Assembly (NCBI RefSeq): GCF_900176205.1
Contig: NZ_LT859959.1
Span: 1,302,001-1,366,000, forward strand
Length of the DNA: 64,000 bases
DNA from: Bradyrhizobium sp. ORS 285
GTDB lineage: Bacteria; Pseudomonadota; Alphaproteobacteria; Rhizobiales; Xanthobacteraceae
Reading direction: 5' to 3'
The notes beneath the pieces are model-generated. The model was given only the letters and a program-made list of their open reading frames with translations, searched no databases and was not told where the DNA came from. Shown here in pieces: positions 9,797 through 19,809 of the stretch. The position numbers were made by a program, and so were the translations under genes. The first letter of the stretch is position 1, and every line of letters starts with the position of its first letter.

Positions 9797-10486
9797 ATGC
9801 GGGTTCTTCTCATTGACAATCAGACCAGCTTCGCCGGCAAAGCACAAAGAGCGCTTTTGCACTGCGGATTTGCCGTGGATTTAGTGCCAACCTTGGATGA
9901 CGCGGCGGCGGCACTCCCATGCGCTACCTACCACATTCTAATTATCGAATTGCTTCTGCCAGACGGAAACAGTCTTAACTGGATACGACATCTGCGAAGT
10001 GCATCTCTTTCGATGCCTATAATAGCAACGAGCACTGTCGGCGATATTGGCAAGAGGATTGAGACACTCAATGCGGGTGCGGATGACTTTTTGTCAAAGC
10101 CGTTTTCCACCGACGAACTAATCGCGCGTATGCGTGCCATTCTACGCAGATCAACACAGATAGCAGATCCTGTATTGAGTTATGGAAATCTACGTTTCGA
10201 TCCAATAGCAAGACAGGTTTCAGTCGGCGGCCGTTGCCTGAGAATGGCACGACGAGAGGTTTGCATTTTGGAGCATTTACTTCAGCGGGCGGGTCGCACC
10301 GTACCTCGAAGCGCACTTGAGGACAGCATATACGCCTTCGATGATGAGGTCTCGACTAATGCGCTTGAGGTTGGGATCTATCGTTTGCGTGCGCATCTGA
10401 CCCACGCTCGAGCAACGCTCAGAATTCGGACTGTTCGCGGTATCGGCTACACTCTTGAACTCTATGATGCAGCGTCCGCTTCCTAG
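9797..10486 (+). CDS. ttsI: TtsI-like type III secretion regulator (OmpR-type response regulator)
   Basis: A 229-residue response regulator with a receiver domain (about 1-115) and an OmpR/PhoB winged helix (about 130-225, ending IRTVRGIGYTLELYD). In rhizobia TtsI binds tts boxes and activates the symbiotic type III secretion system and its effectors. The residue at the phosphoacceptor position is Glu51 (HILIIELLLPDG), where ordinary receivers have Asp. The conserved Lys (FLSKPF) is present. Glu at this position is a known feature of TtsI and suggests activity without phosphorylation. It stands alone between two inverted IS256 copies, with no sensor kinase nearby. The NopM-like gene at 42590-44659, with its tts box, is a likely target. 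A different OmpR-type regulator cannot be excluded. Confidence 0.78.
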   Translation: MRVLLIDNQTSFAGKAQRALLHCGFAVDLVPTLDDAAAALPCATYHILIIELLLPDGNSLNWIRHLRSASLSMPIIATSTVGDIGKRIETLNAGADDFLSKPFSTDELIARMRAILRRSTQIADPVLSYGNLRFDPIARQVSVGGRCLRMARREVCILEHLLQRAGRTVPRSALEDSIYAFDDEVSTNALEVGIYRLRAHLTHARATLRIRTVRGIGYTLELYDAASAS

Positions 10487-11050
10487 ACGATTACATTGAA
10501 CGACCTCCTTGGCTGTCCAAATAAACGAATCTGCATTAATGGTAAGTAGAACCCTTTTAGGATCGTGCAGCGCCTTATCCGCGCACGGGTCGGGCAGGCC
10601 TTCGAAGCATTCCGAGAATCAATCCATCGGCAGCTCGTTTTATCTCAGGGGCCACCGTCAGAAACGATTTTTGCCGGATCACAATGTCTTACAGAGTAAG
10701 TTCACATACGAATCTCCTGCTCTCTGCTGGAGCTCTCAAGCGGCCGCTCTGTCCAATATTCCTCCTCATACCGCTCTCCGTGGGCACCCCAGACTCTCCC
10801 CGAGCCCCTCAACGCTCCCTCTGACAATTGCCCGCAGCATCTGCCTACGAGGATGCGTTCACGTTAGATAAACCCAGTCCGCTTACCTTTAAGGGAGTCC
10901 TAAACCGCGTTCAGACTCGGTGAGTACACGCTCCGTGCATAGCGAAAACTGGCGTAACAGCTGAAGCTACTGCGACGAGGAGGCATTGTCCGCCTCGTGG
11001 CATTTACAGCCGCAAGCGCGACATTTGTTTGCAAACGACACGATCAATAG
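10487..11050. other. Gap between ttsI and IS256 copy 2
   Basis: About 560 bp. An open frame at 10509-10871 has no recognisable similarity, an unusual composition and no clear ribosome-binding site, so I do not call it. Confidence 0.4.
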
Positions 11051-12491
11051 ATCGTGTCCCATGGAGTAGTGTAGCTGGCATGGTGTGTCACCGGGGGGGC
11101 ATTCCGGTGCGGAGCCGAGCTGGTCAGCCTGCCACGGTGGGCAGGCCGGCAATAATATCATCGCTCAAAGGCGCGATAGTTTACAGCGTCATGTAGCGGG
11201 CGCGCTGGACGGCCCACTCGTCGTTCTGTTCGAGCAGGATGGCGCAGACGAGACGGACGATTGCATCCTCGTTTGGGAAGGTGCCGACGACCGCGGTGCG
11301 GCGCTTGATCTCGCCATTGCCCCTCTCGATTGGATTGGTCGAGTGCAGCTTGGCGCGTGGCTGTGCCGGGAAGCTCATATAGGCGAGCACGTCAGGCTCG
11401 ACCTCATCCATGAGGGCTGCGAGCTTGGGCACGTCGGGACGGATCTGGTCGGCGATCTTGCGCCATTGCGCCTTGGCTGCCTCGGCGTCGTGCGGGGCGA
11501 AGGCCGTGGCGATGACGGCGGAAACCACGCGGCGCCCGCTCTTACCGGCATGAGCGAGAGCGTTGCGCATGAAGTGAACGCGACAACGCTGCCAGGTGGC
11601 ATTGAGCACCTAGGCGACGGTGGCCTTAATGCCCTGGTGAGCATCCGAGATCACGTGCTTCGCGCCACGTAAACCGCGGCGGCGAGCTTGCGCAGGGATG
11701 CGGTCCAGAACGTCTCGGCCTCGGATGGGCCGAGGTCCATGCCGAGCGCCTCGCGCCGGCCGTCGCTGTTGACGCCAATCGGGACGATCACCGCGATCGA
11801 GACAATGCGCCCGTTCTGCCGCACCTTCACGTAGGTGGCGTCGAACCACGGATACGGCCAGTCGCCTTCGATCGGACGAGTGAGGAAGGCCTTCACCCCA
11901 GCCTTCGCGGGGGGGGCAGGCTCTTGTTGGCGATCTCGCCGCTGAGCCGGCTCACCAGGCTCTTGGAGATGCCGCTCATCCCCATCGCCTGCACGAGGTC
12001 GTCGACCGGGCGGGTCGAGACGCCCTGGACGTAGGCCTCCTGTCAGCGCCTTCTCAACCATCCGGCGCGGCTCCAGGAGCCCGGGAAGTGGCCTTTTTTG
12101 CGCAGCTTGGGGATGCGCAGCTCGACCGTGCCGGCGCGTCTCTCTGGTCCGCTCACTGTAACCGTTGCGCTGCGCCAGACCCTCGGAGCTCTTCTCGCCA
12201 TAGGATGCTCAGCTCAGCCCGGCGACTTCCATCTCCATCAACTGCTGGGCTGCAAAGCCGATCATCTCGCGCAGACGATCCGTGTCCGGAGCCTTCTGCA
12301 CGAGCGCGTGAAGGTTCATCATCTCGTCGGTCATCGGTGGTTCCTCGATTCAGGTTGGTGTCAACAACCCGACCCTACCGGGCAATCGCCGGTGACCACC
12401 GCAAAGCAGTCCACCCGCTACAGCGCTATGAGGGAGCGCGCGGGCGGACGGCTTTACTCTACCGAGTTAAACCACGCCCCGGGAAACGACC
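11051..12491 (-). mobile_element. IS256-family element, dead copy 2 (right arm of inverted repeat)
   Basis: The reverse-complement twin of 7113-8554 (1441 bp). The one-base length difference lies in the C tract (here G8 at 11909-11916 on the + strand). The shared nonsense and frameshift mutations show that the pair arose by duplication after the element had died. Confidence 0.9.
11124..12334 (-). pseudogene. IS256-family transposase, inactivated (second copy)
   Basis: The same disrupted transposase as 7270-8481, read leftward. The TGA after about codon 41, the internal TAG, and the stop 20 codons before the family's usual end are all conserved. The catalytic-region motifs (EGDWPYPWFDATYVKV, LHSTNPIERGNGEI) can be read in separate frames. 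Confidence 0.9.
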
Positions 12492-12639
12492 ACCGAGAGG
12501 GCGCTCACCGCACTTGAGGCAACTCATGTCTAGGACGTCACGAACTTTGGGTCGGGGGCCTAATACGGGTAATGAGCATTATCGGCATCTTCAACAGCTA
12601 AGTTAGCCTGTAGCGCGGCGAGATATGCGACAAGGTCAA

Positions 12640-12790
12640 GTGTTCCTCAGCCGCCCAATCGAGGGGCGCGTCTGTGTATCGACGTCACCTGTATAAAGGT
12701 GCGTAGCAAGGGCGCATCGTCTCGCTCGGGGGGCATCGGCGTCGACGTCGGCAGCGACGGCCGGCCAACGCAGATCTTCAACATGGGTTG
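12640..12790 (+). pseudogene. IS256 transposase relic
   Basis: A short decayed stretch resembling the central catalytic region of IS256 transposases (aligned by eye to EGDWPY...RREALGM), with frame changes and a stop. Nothing functional remains. Confidence 0.45.
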
Positions 12791-12791
12791 T

Positions 12792-13854
12792 GCCGACTGC
12801 TGACCAAATGGATGATAGAGACCCAAAAAATCCCGAACGTGCTTACTGGCTGGCCACGCAATCAATTCTCCACAGAGCGCGGAGATGGAGTTTTCGGTAT
12901 CTGATGCTACAATTCCGGGTAGCAAAACTGTCAAGATGTTGCCCGCATGACAATGTTCTATTCTATTCAGATCGCCTCGATCAGTCTTCAACTGAGGACA
13001 ATTTCAGTGGGCAGGTGTTGCAATGCAGGCGGATTTACTGAGAAGTCTGGAGAGCGCTCCATCAGGAGCGGATGGAAGATCTAGATTTTGCAGCTTCCAT
13101 CGGCGAATCTTAAATGAGAAGACGGGTTATGCGACGTGATCTTCGCATACCAATATCGAGTTTTGGTTCTGCGGTGGTGTGATGATGGTTATCGTGTCGT
13201 CTATGGCCATGTTATGTGGACGGCGATTAATCGCGTCTTAGGGGAGAAAATTGACGGAGACTAACGTGCGTAGGGAGCCGGCCACCCCCGCTATCGGCCC
13301 GGTCTAGGCCACAGCATTGTCTTGTCATTGATGGTGGGTAAGAGCGTCAGCGCCTGTTATCGCATCAAGGACCTGCCGAGGCGCCCCGTCGAGGCATATG
13401 CGCGCGCTAGCTAATTGTGACCAGAGGCGTGGTGTCGCATCGATGTAACGCAGATGGAGTAACGGAATTGCAAGCGCGTTTAGTCTTCAGCATGAACTAA
13501 AACATTTTCAAGTGGCGTTTACCCCAGAGCATAACTTGGCGGACTAAGGCACGCCGACGCACTTTTCCAATTGTGGAAAGTGCGCCGGGGCCCTCCGAAC
13601 ACCATCAGTACATCCGTGATGATGTTAGAATAATGAATGCAGTCTAGCTTATGGTAACGTGGATCGAAGCGCGCGGAGCCGTTACTTTGGCGATCTCGGT
13701 CTGTGCAGCCGGGCGCCGATGGTTGTCCATGTTTTTGTGTTTTTATCGCGCGTGTGAATTACTCAGAGAGCGCAGGCTCAAGTTTGTAATTGATCGTACC
13801 ATGAAGATATCGTGCCCCTGCTGGGTACGATCTGTGCGCGAGAGCGGTGGGAAG
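12792..13854. other. Gap; no gene, one hairpin
   Basis: Just over 1 kb without a recognisable gene or transposase relic. The only structured feature seen is the hairpin at 13558-13584. Confidence 0.4.
13558..13584. repeat. Hairpin-forming inverted repeat
   Basis: CGCACTTTTCCA and TGGAAAGTGCG flank an ATTG loop and pair almost perfectly, with one bulged T. There is no T tract after it, so it is not a standard intrinsic terminator. It might be a protein-binding palindrome or part of a lost element. Confidence 0.6.
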
Positions 13855-14491
13855 CTAACATTGCTGTTCTTCAAATAAGTGGTTATATTCGATACCAGCT
13901 GACCATTGCGGATTAAGGCGGAATTCTGCACCAGCCCCCAGCGCACTTCTCCAGCGTACGTCAAAGTCGTTGGCGTTCTCGGTGCCGGCAGACGCCGTAT
14001 CCACGTAATAAGTGTTGTGGGTCACGGCGGCCCCCCCCTCCTTAGCATAAAGCAATACGGTATTGTACGCATAGACTATGTGGCCGGTAAGTAGACCGTA
14101 CGAATCCGTGTTGGTGCCTATGCTGTCGTTTGGCATGCTGGCGCTGACATTGGACCCGCGAAAGTCCGCCCAGTTACCCTCAGCCTCTATACCGTAGGCC
14201 ATTTGCGAGATATGCCAACGGTAGCCGAGCTGACCGCCTATAGTACCGGCAGTCGATTTATGACAGCCGTCGGGGCGAGAGACCGTGCCGGCATTCAAAT
14301 CCCGGCAATTGCGGCTAGTGCCCCAACCGCCATTTGATACCTAAATAGTAGCCAGACCAGTCGACGATCTGAGTTGCCACCGGCCGGAAGGCCTTCATCT
14401 TGGCGAACTGCTCGATGATGTCTGCACCGAACGCAGGAGCGGTCACGATGATCGTGCCGCTGCTTGCGGCCAGAATCAAAAGTCTCTTCAT
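13855..14491 (-). pseudogene. Omp25/Omp31-like outer membrane protein, frameshifted
   Basis: The start (complement of 14489-14491) reads MKRLLILAASSGTIIVTAPA, a signal peptide, then VDWSGYYLGI, the usual first strand of this beta-barrel family. The frame then breaks near 14300-14320 and resumes as GTIGGQLGYRWHISQMAYGI, EGNWADFRGS and LGAGAEFRLNPQWSAGIEYN. The C-terminal barrel end is missing. It is a paralogue of the intact gene at 35469-36224. A run of eight C on the + strand (14033-14040) falls in the coding part. Confidence 0.8.
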
Positions 14492-14559
14492 CCGTAATGG
14501 TTCCTTTTGGTGCCATTTAGGCAGTTCATCTATCATTTCGATCGCAAATTGCTGTGACG

Positions 14560-15019
14560 TCGGCGCAACATGTTGGAAATGGGAGCGAGGAGAATCGCGT
14601 GTTGCGTCAGATTGTACGTATTGAATACTCCTCTCGCTGTAGTGCATGAGCCGGCCGCGATGAATCGGCGTCGATCATGCTGTGCCTGCTCCACCGCATC
14701 GAGCAAGAAGATCGCATACGCCGTGCGCGAGACCCGCCAGCCCACTATGCGGCGCGCGCCGAATTGTGATAGCCGCATCCTGCCGTGTGCGAGCCTACAG
14801 CTAGCCGGGAGGCGTCTCTTGTCCACATGGAAGTGGTGGCTCGAGAGAGCGAATGACAAGACCTTGCAAGTCTGCTTTATCCTATGCGTCCCATGGTGAT
14901 CGTCGAAGAAGGCGATCATGGCTTGGATCGACGGTCGAGCTCAGCCATTGCGAAATATGCGCTCGTCTGCGCTTGATCTCGTTGCCCGGCTGAAGCTCAA
15001 CGGTTCTTCCGTCCCAGGG
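14560..15019 (-). pseudogene. IS3-family orfB relic
   Basis: It starts MIAFFDDHHGTHRIKQTCKV at 14919, a decayed form of the OrfB N-terminus of one IS3 subgroup. After a deletion it continues as RRIVGWRVSRTAYAIFLLDA, the central integrase region. It abuts and truncates the IS66 tnpC at about 15020. Confidence 0.7.
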
Positions 15020-16408
15020 GCACAGTCGGCCGTCGTCGATGAAGCGCGTGAACACCTCCCAGCGCTTGAGGCTATAGTCGATCGCCTTGGCAGTCTCGCT
15101 CTTGCCGGACAGCTTGGTACGGCGTTCACGCAGGAAGTCGTGGAGCTCGTTGACGAGCGGACGGCTGCGTGCGTTGCGTACGGCGTTGCGTTCGTGGGCC
15201 GGAAGCCCGTTGATCTCGCGTTCGATCGCAAACAGCGTGTCGATCTTCGCGATCGCTTCGATTGCGATCGGCGCCTTCTTCAGCCGCGCGATCTCGAAGA
15301 ACTTGCGCCGCGCATGCGCCCAGCAGCCGACCTCGATGATCGGGCCCGGCTTGCGCGAGGCCTCGTAGAGCCGGTTGAAGCCGGCATAGGCGTCCGCCTG
15401 CATCGGTCCGGCATAGCCGGCGAGATGCGTCTCGGGATGCGCGCCGGTGCGGTCGGGCGAGTAGAAGAACAAGGCGGCTGGCGGCGCGTGCCCGGCAAAG
15501 GGACGGTCGTCGCGAACATACGTCCAGACGCGCCCCGTGCGCGTCTTGCCCTTGGCCAGAACCGGCACCGTGGTATCGTCGGCATGGATGCGCTCGGCAA
15601 TGAGGACATGCGCCTTGATCGCCTCGACCAGCGGCATCAACGTCGCAGCCGCCGCACCGACCCAGTCGGCCAGCGTCGAGACGTCGAGCGCCACGCCCTC
15701 ATGCGCGTAAGTTCCGCTCTGCCGAGTGAGCGGCAAATGCAATCCGTATTTGGCGAACAGGATGTGCGCGAGCAGACTCGGTCCGGCGCGCCCGCGTGAG
15801 ATCGGATGGAATGGCGCGGGCGGCTGCGTGATCGCCTCGCAGGCGCGGCAGGAGAACTTCTCGCGCACATGCTGGATCACCTTCCACTGCCGTAGCACGA
15901 GCTCCAGCGTCTCCGTCACGTCCTCGCCGATCTTGCGCAGCCGATCGCCGCCGCAGCACGGGCAATGGGCCGGTGCAGGATGCACGATGCGCTCGTGAGG
16001 CAAGTGCTCGGGCAGCGGCCGCCGTGCCGGGCGCCGGCGCTCGAACTGCTTCACGTCGACCTTCTCTGCCTTGGCCCGCTCGGCTGCCATCTGTGCAGCA
16101 GCCTCAGCCTCGGCAGCATCTTCCTCGAGATCGGCGAGTTCGAGCTCGAGCTGATCGAGCACCGACGCGCGCTCCGACGACGGCCCGTACTGCTCGTGCT
16201 TGAGCCTGGCGATCGTGAACTTCATCTGCTCGATCAGCAGCGCGCGGGCGCGAACCTCGGCTTCGAGATTGCGCGCCTTGGCTTCTGCCGCGAGCTGGGC
16301 TGCCGTCGCTTCGGTGAGCGCGGCACGGCCGGCGCGAACCAACGCCTTCAGCGTCGCGACATCATCGGGGAGCGAATCGTCTGTGATCATCGCAGGAGAT
16401 GGAATCAC
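15020..16408 (-). pseudogene. tnpC: IS66 TnpC transposase, C-terminus lost
   Basis: From MIPSPAMITDDSLPDD this keeps the N-terminal coiled coil, the zinc-finger-like CPCCGGDRLRKIGEDVTE, and catalytic-region motifs IHADDTTVPVLAKGK and MQADAYAGFNRLYE. At about 15020 the match to other TnpC proteins stops, just before the NNAAER motif with the catalytic Glu. The frame then reads into IS3-relic sequence and ends at 14882. The lost last third makes it inactive. Confidence 0.88.
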
Positions 16409-16449
16409 AGCTCCGCCCGGTACGCATCAGTGCCGTTACGTTCGAGCGC

Positions 16450-16800
16450 TCAACCCACAGCTTCCGGGCGCCACGTCCGCTGCGGATGCCGCCAGTCGAT
16501 GCCTTCGAGCAGATAGCCGAGCTGGGCCGGCGTGATCGTCATGGCTCCGTCCACAGCCTGTGGCCAGATGAAGCGGTTGCGCTCCAGCCGCTTGGCGAAC
16601 AGGCACATGCCCTGGCCGTCGTGCCACAGCACCTTGATCAGGCTGCCGCTGCGGCCGCGGAACACGAACAGATGGCCACCATGTGGATCGCGCTTCAAGG
16701 TCTCCAGGACCAGCAGCGCCAGACCGTCGAAGCCCTTGCGCATGTCGGTATGGCCCGTCGCCAGCCAGACCTGGGTGCCGGAGGGGATCGGGATCGTCAT
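16450..16800 (-). CDS. tnpB: IS66 TnpB
   Basis: A complete 116-residue TnpB: MTIPIPSGTQVWLATGHTDM at the start, the conserved FRGRSGSLIKVLWHDGQGMC in the middle and LLEGIDWRHPQRTWRPE at the end. The start overlaps the tnpA stop by four bases. It belongs to the truncated element 15020-17175. Confidence 0.9.
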   Translation of the reverse strand: MTIPIPSGTQVWLATGHTDMRKGFDGLALLVLETLKRDPHGGHLFVFRGRSGSLIKVLWHDGQGMCLFAKRLERNRFIWPQAVDGAMTITPAQLGYLLEGIDWRHPQRTWRPEAVG

Positions 16801-17168
16801 CGTGAGCCCGCCCGGAGTGCCGCGATCACCGCCGTCACCGTCGCGGCATCCACCGTGCCGCTGATCCGGATCTTCGTACCAGTCCCGATCTCGACCTCGA
16901 TCAGCCCCTGAGGCGGAGCTGCCGCTGCGTGAAGATCGGGATCGGCTGCAATCGTCACAGCGGCGAAGCCGGGCACGGCAGCCTTCTCGCCGCACAGCTG
17001 CTGGCGCCAGCGGAACACCTGGCTCGAATGCACACCAAACGCGCGCGCCACGCCCAGGATCGTCGCACCCGGCTGCAACGCTGCAGCGACGATGCGCTCC
17101 TTTTCAGCCCGCGACCAATGCCGCCGTCGCCGCTCCGACGTGATCACTTCCACTTCTGTACTGGCCAT
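16797..17168 (-). CDS. tnpA: IS66 TnpA
   Basis: A 123-residue TnpA starting MASTEVEVITSERRRRHWS, with a helix-turn-helix-like GVARAFGVHSSQVFRWRQQL. Nearly identical to 45894-46265. The element's outer end beyond 17175 is missing, replaced by an IS5-type sequence. Confidence 0.9.
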   Translation of the reverse strand: MASTEVEVITSERRRRHWSRAEKERIVAAALQPGATILGVARAFGVHSSQVFRWRQQLCGEKAAVPGFAAVTIAADPDLHAAAAPPQGLIEVEIGTGTKIRISGTVDAATVTAVIAALRAGSR

Positions 17169-17185
17169 AGGACTAGGGCGTGGAC

Positions 17186-17823
17186 TCATAAGCCCTGGTC
17201 CAGAGGCGGGTTGAGCCGAGTGCGACTGCGCGAGAAAGTTGGGAGCGAGCTTGTCGAAGCGTGTCGCGATGCGCCTGAAATGCTTAAGCTTGCAGAATAA
17301 GCGTTCAACCAGATTGCGCTTGCGTAGATGCGGCGGCTGACGGAGCGTTCGACCACTCGCTGGCTGGTGGAAGGAATATGAGCCCTAGCTCCGCGGGCTC
17401 TGATCATGTGCAGGAGGGTATCGGCGTCGTAACCACGGTCGGCCACAACATCACGGCATTTGAGCCCTTGGAGCAGAAATGGCGCGGCACGCAGATCGTG
17501 GGCCTGCCCCGGGGGGTTAGCATCAGCCGGACCGGCAGTCCGTTCTCGTCGATCAGCGCCATCGACTGCGGCGAGCGAGCTGCCAACACCTCGCAAATCT
17601 GGACCCAAACGCCTGCCTTGGCCCAGCGGTTAAAGCGGTTATAAACCGTCGTGTAAGGGCCATAGCGTTCCGGAAGATCTCGCCAGGGCGAGCCTGTCCG
17701 CAGCACATAGAAGATGCCGTTGAGAACCCGCCGGTCGTCGACCCGACCGACACCGCGTGGCTTATTCGTCAGCAAGGGCTTGATCAAAGTCCATTCTCGA
17801 TCGCTCAGGTCAAACCGCGCCAT
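17186..17823 (-). pseudogene. IS5-family transposase, frameshifted
   Basis: It starts MARFDLSDREWTLIKPLL, the classic N-terminus of small IS5-type transposases. The frame breaks at the C/G tract near 17505-17515, after LPVRLMLTP, and continues one frame over as AAPFLLQGLKCRDVVADRGY (catalytic Asp region). A second frame change near 17340 disrupts the C-terminal HFRRIATRFDKLA-like region. The full family length is about 260 residues. Confidence 0.85.
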
Positions 17824-17835
17824 GTCCACCCCCAA

Positions 17836-18165
17836 ATCACCTAAGGGGAGTGAATCACAGTTCGTCAGCTAACGGAATCCATTTATGAGTACAGAACCTA
17901 GTCGAGCGTTTCGGCAAGCTCGTCTGATATCTGCCAATTATGTGGAAACCACCAGTGGCGCTTCTTTCGCCGATCCAGTTAGCGACGCAAAATGCCGGCC
18001 AGCTTGCTGAATGATCCCACGCAAATCATCCTCGAGCGTCCTTAGCTTTAATCGAAACAAGGGTAAGAAGATAATTTCACATCGAAACAAATTCACCCTA
18101 CGGCTGCGTGAAAACCACGCAACTCAGAATGCTGAGCAGAGACACGACTTTCAAGGCGCCACGAG
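17836..18165. other. Gap downstream of nodZ
   Basis: About 330 bp between the IS5 start and the nodZ stop, with no gene or convincing terminator. Confidence 0.4.
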
Positions 18166-19143
18166 CTACTGCGGGTCTTCTTCAATCAAAATCAATCGAC
18201 CGGGATCGTCCAAATCGAATTCTATAATGCGTGGGACAAAGAGACGTGCATAGCGTGTGAAGGCACTCGTCGGCGGAAATCGAATCACGGTGTCACAACG
18301 CGCAAGGAGATACATCTCGATAAGGGCGGAAGAGCCTCCACCGAATCCGAGCGCGGAGTTATGCAAGGGGCCGGTCTGAGGCGCTTGGAAGCGCTTTGGA
18401 ATGGTGTAAACATCGGGAAAAGTGCTCAAGACTTTTTCCAAAATGACCGGGCTGTCCGTGCATAGGAAAACCATAACTGGCCTTGCGTAAGCTAACCTCC
18501 TAGCGCTATCAATAGCACTACATACCTGCCTAAAAGCCCGCTCCGGGTCGACCCAGTAGGGAGCATGCCCCATGATATCCTCGCCATTTCCATGCCGGAC
18601 ATGTATACCGATTACGCTGTACGGCTCCAGCTGCGTACGAAAAATGGCGTCAATTTTTGCCTGAATCTCGATTCGTGGCTTTATGCTCCGAAAGATGATA
18701 CGTTCGGCCTCTTGATCGCAGCGCCACATCAGACAAGCATCACACACTACCGTGCTAGCCTCTATATCCTGCTGACTTTGGAACAGCTGATCGAGCTGAT
18801 CTCGCTCCTGAAAAATCTGCTCGTCCGGACGATAGACGCAATCTAAGGCCGGTTTATTCCACCATTCGGGAAAGAATGGCCCAGGAAACGAAAACTCAGC
18901 GATTGAGTCGTCGCAAATCACACGCACACCCGCGATTTCTTCGACCGGCTCAAAGAAGACTGAAAAGGCGTTAGTGAATGGTTCGTCGAGATAACAAGAC
19001 CCTCGCCAATCAATCACCAACGTCCGCCCTGTCTGCTTTGCAAAACGCCAAGCTGCCGCTAGCGACCATAGGCAATCACCAAAGCCTGTACGCCGTCGGG
19101 AGACCACGAACCGATGATTTCTCGCGCTGCCAAGCAACTGCAT
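18166..19143 (-). CDS. nodZ: NodZ, Nod-factor alpha-1,6-fucosyltransferase
   Basis: A family GT23 enzyme that moves fucose from GDP-fucose to C6 of the reducing-end GlcNAc of lipochitooligosaccharides. From the ATG at 19141-19143 it has 325 residues, the length known for Bradyrhizobium NodZ. It begins MQLLGSARNHRFVVSRRRTG; RRRTGFGDCLWSLAAAWRFA and the GDP-fucose-binding motif IGIHVRHGNGED are strong family marks. A good purine-rich ribosome-binding site (AGAGAGAGG) precedes this ATG; an in-frame TTG at 19174-19176 is less likely. It stands apart from nodABC, unlike the nodABCSUIJ-nolMNO-nodZ order in B. japonicum USDA110. No nod box was found upstream. It works with Gmd/NoeL and NolK, which supply GDP-fucose. 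Confidence 0.95.
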   Translation of the reverse strand: MQLLGSARNHRFVVSRRRTGFGDCLWSLAAAWRFAKQTGRTLVIDWRGSCYLDEPFTNAFSVFFEPVEEIAGVRVICDDSIAEFSFPGPFFPEWWNKPALDCVYRPDEQIFQERDQLDQLFQSQQDIEASTVVCDACLMWRCDQEAERIIFRSIKPRIEIQAKIDAIFRTQLEPYSVIGIHVRHGNGEDIMGHAPYWVDPERAFRQVCSAIDSARRLAYARPVMVFLCTDSPVILEKVLSTFPDVYTIPKRFQAPQTGPLHNSALGFGGGSSALIEMYLLARCDTVIRFPPTSAFTRYARLFVPRIIEFDLDDPGRLILIEEDPQ

Positions 19144-19809
19144 TGCCTCTCTCTCTTCGGCCTCACTTTTGAACAAAAGACGTTATTCTTGAGGATTGAC
19201 ATAACATCTTTCCCGGCGCTCCCTCGCGCTGTATTTCTGAACAAGTGGGCAAGTTCATCACAAACGTCGGCAACAAGCAAGTTTGGCAATCTCTTAGCAC
19301 TCTTCATGACATGCTCGATGACCCCGGAGTGATTGCGAGTGAGCGCTTCGAAACACATTCCATCTAGATATCTCCGACGGATTGTCGAGATTCTACCCCT
19401 CCGCGTCGGAGGCGCCTAACAAGAGCCGATGCGTAAGCGAAACGTGGCGACTGAGGACTGCGGTTCATTATGGCAACCGATTTTGCGCGCTTATTTATGT
19501 GAGTTAATGAATAGCACACGCTAGATTTTATCCATCCAGGATGGATCGGAAATCTGTCACGTCATGCAGCTGGCTCCACTGGCAAGCTGCGTGATTTCCA
19601 GCGAGCACAGCACGCATAATAGCCCTCGGTCCTCCGACATTCTTGGCATCGACGTGATGAATCTGCGAAGGTCTAGTTTAGTACACGATGAACCACTCAG
19701 GGTTGCCGGATGCTCCAACTCCTGAGAGGGCGTGAATCTTTTCAACATTAAGGATTACTCAGGGATGCCCGGTGTGATTCGCTGTCATTCCTAGCAATCG
19801 TGGTGGCTA
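19144..19809. other. Gap upstream of nodZ
   Basis: About 670 bp. A minus-strand open frame, 19358 down into nodZ, reads KRLPNLLVADVCDELAHLFR and could be a relic of an unknown gene. A palindrome ATCCATCCAGGATGGAT lies at 19530-19546. Nothing firm. Confidence 0.4.

Noticed and set aside
10509..10871. Open frame after ttsI as a type III effector or chaperone
   Set aside because: Low-complexity composition, no tts box and no similarity.
7113..12491. ttsI segment as an active composite transposon
   Set aside because: Both IS256 copies carry the same inactivating mutations and there is no target duplication at the outer ends, so movement by its own transposase is not supported.
19530..19546. ATCCATCCAGGATGGAT palindrome as a nod box for nodZ
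   Set aside because: The spacing between half-sites does not fit a nod box, and the site lies almost 400 bp from the nodZ start.
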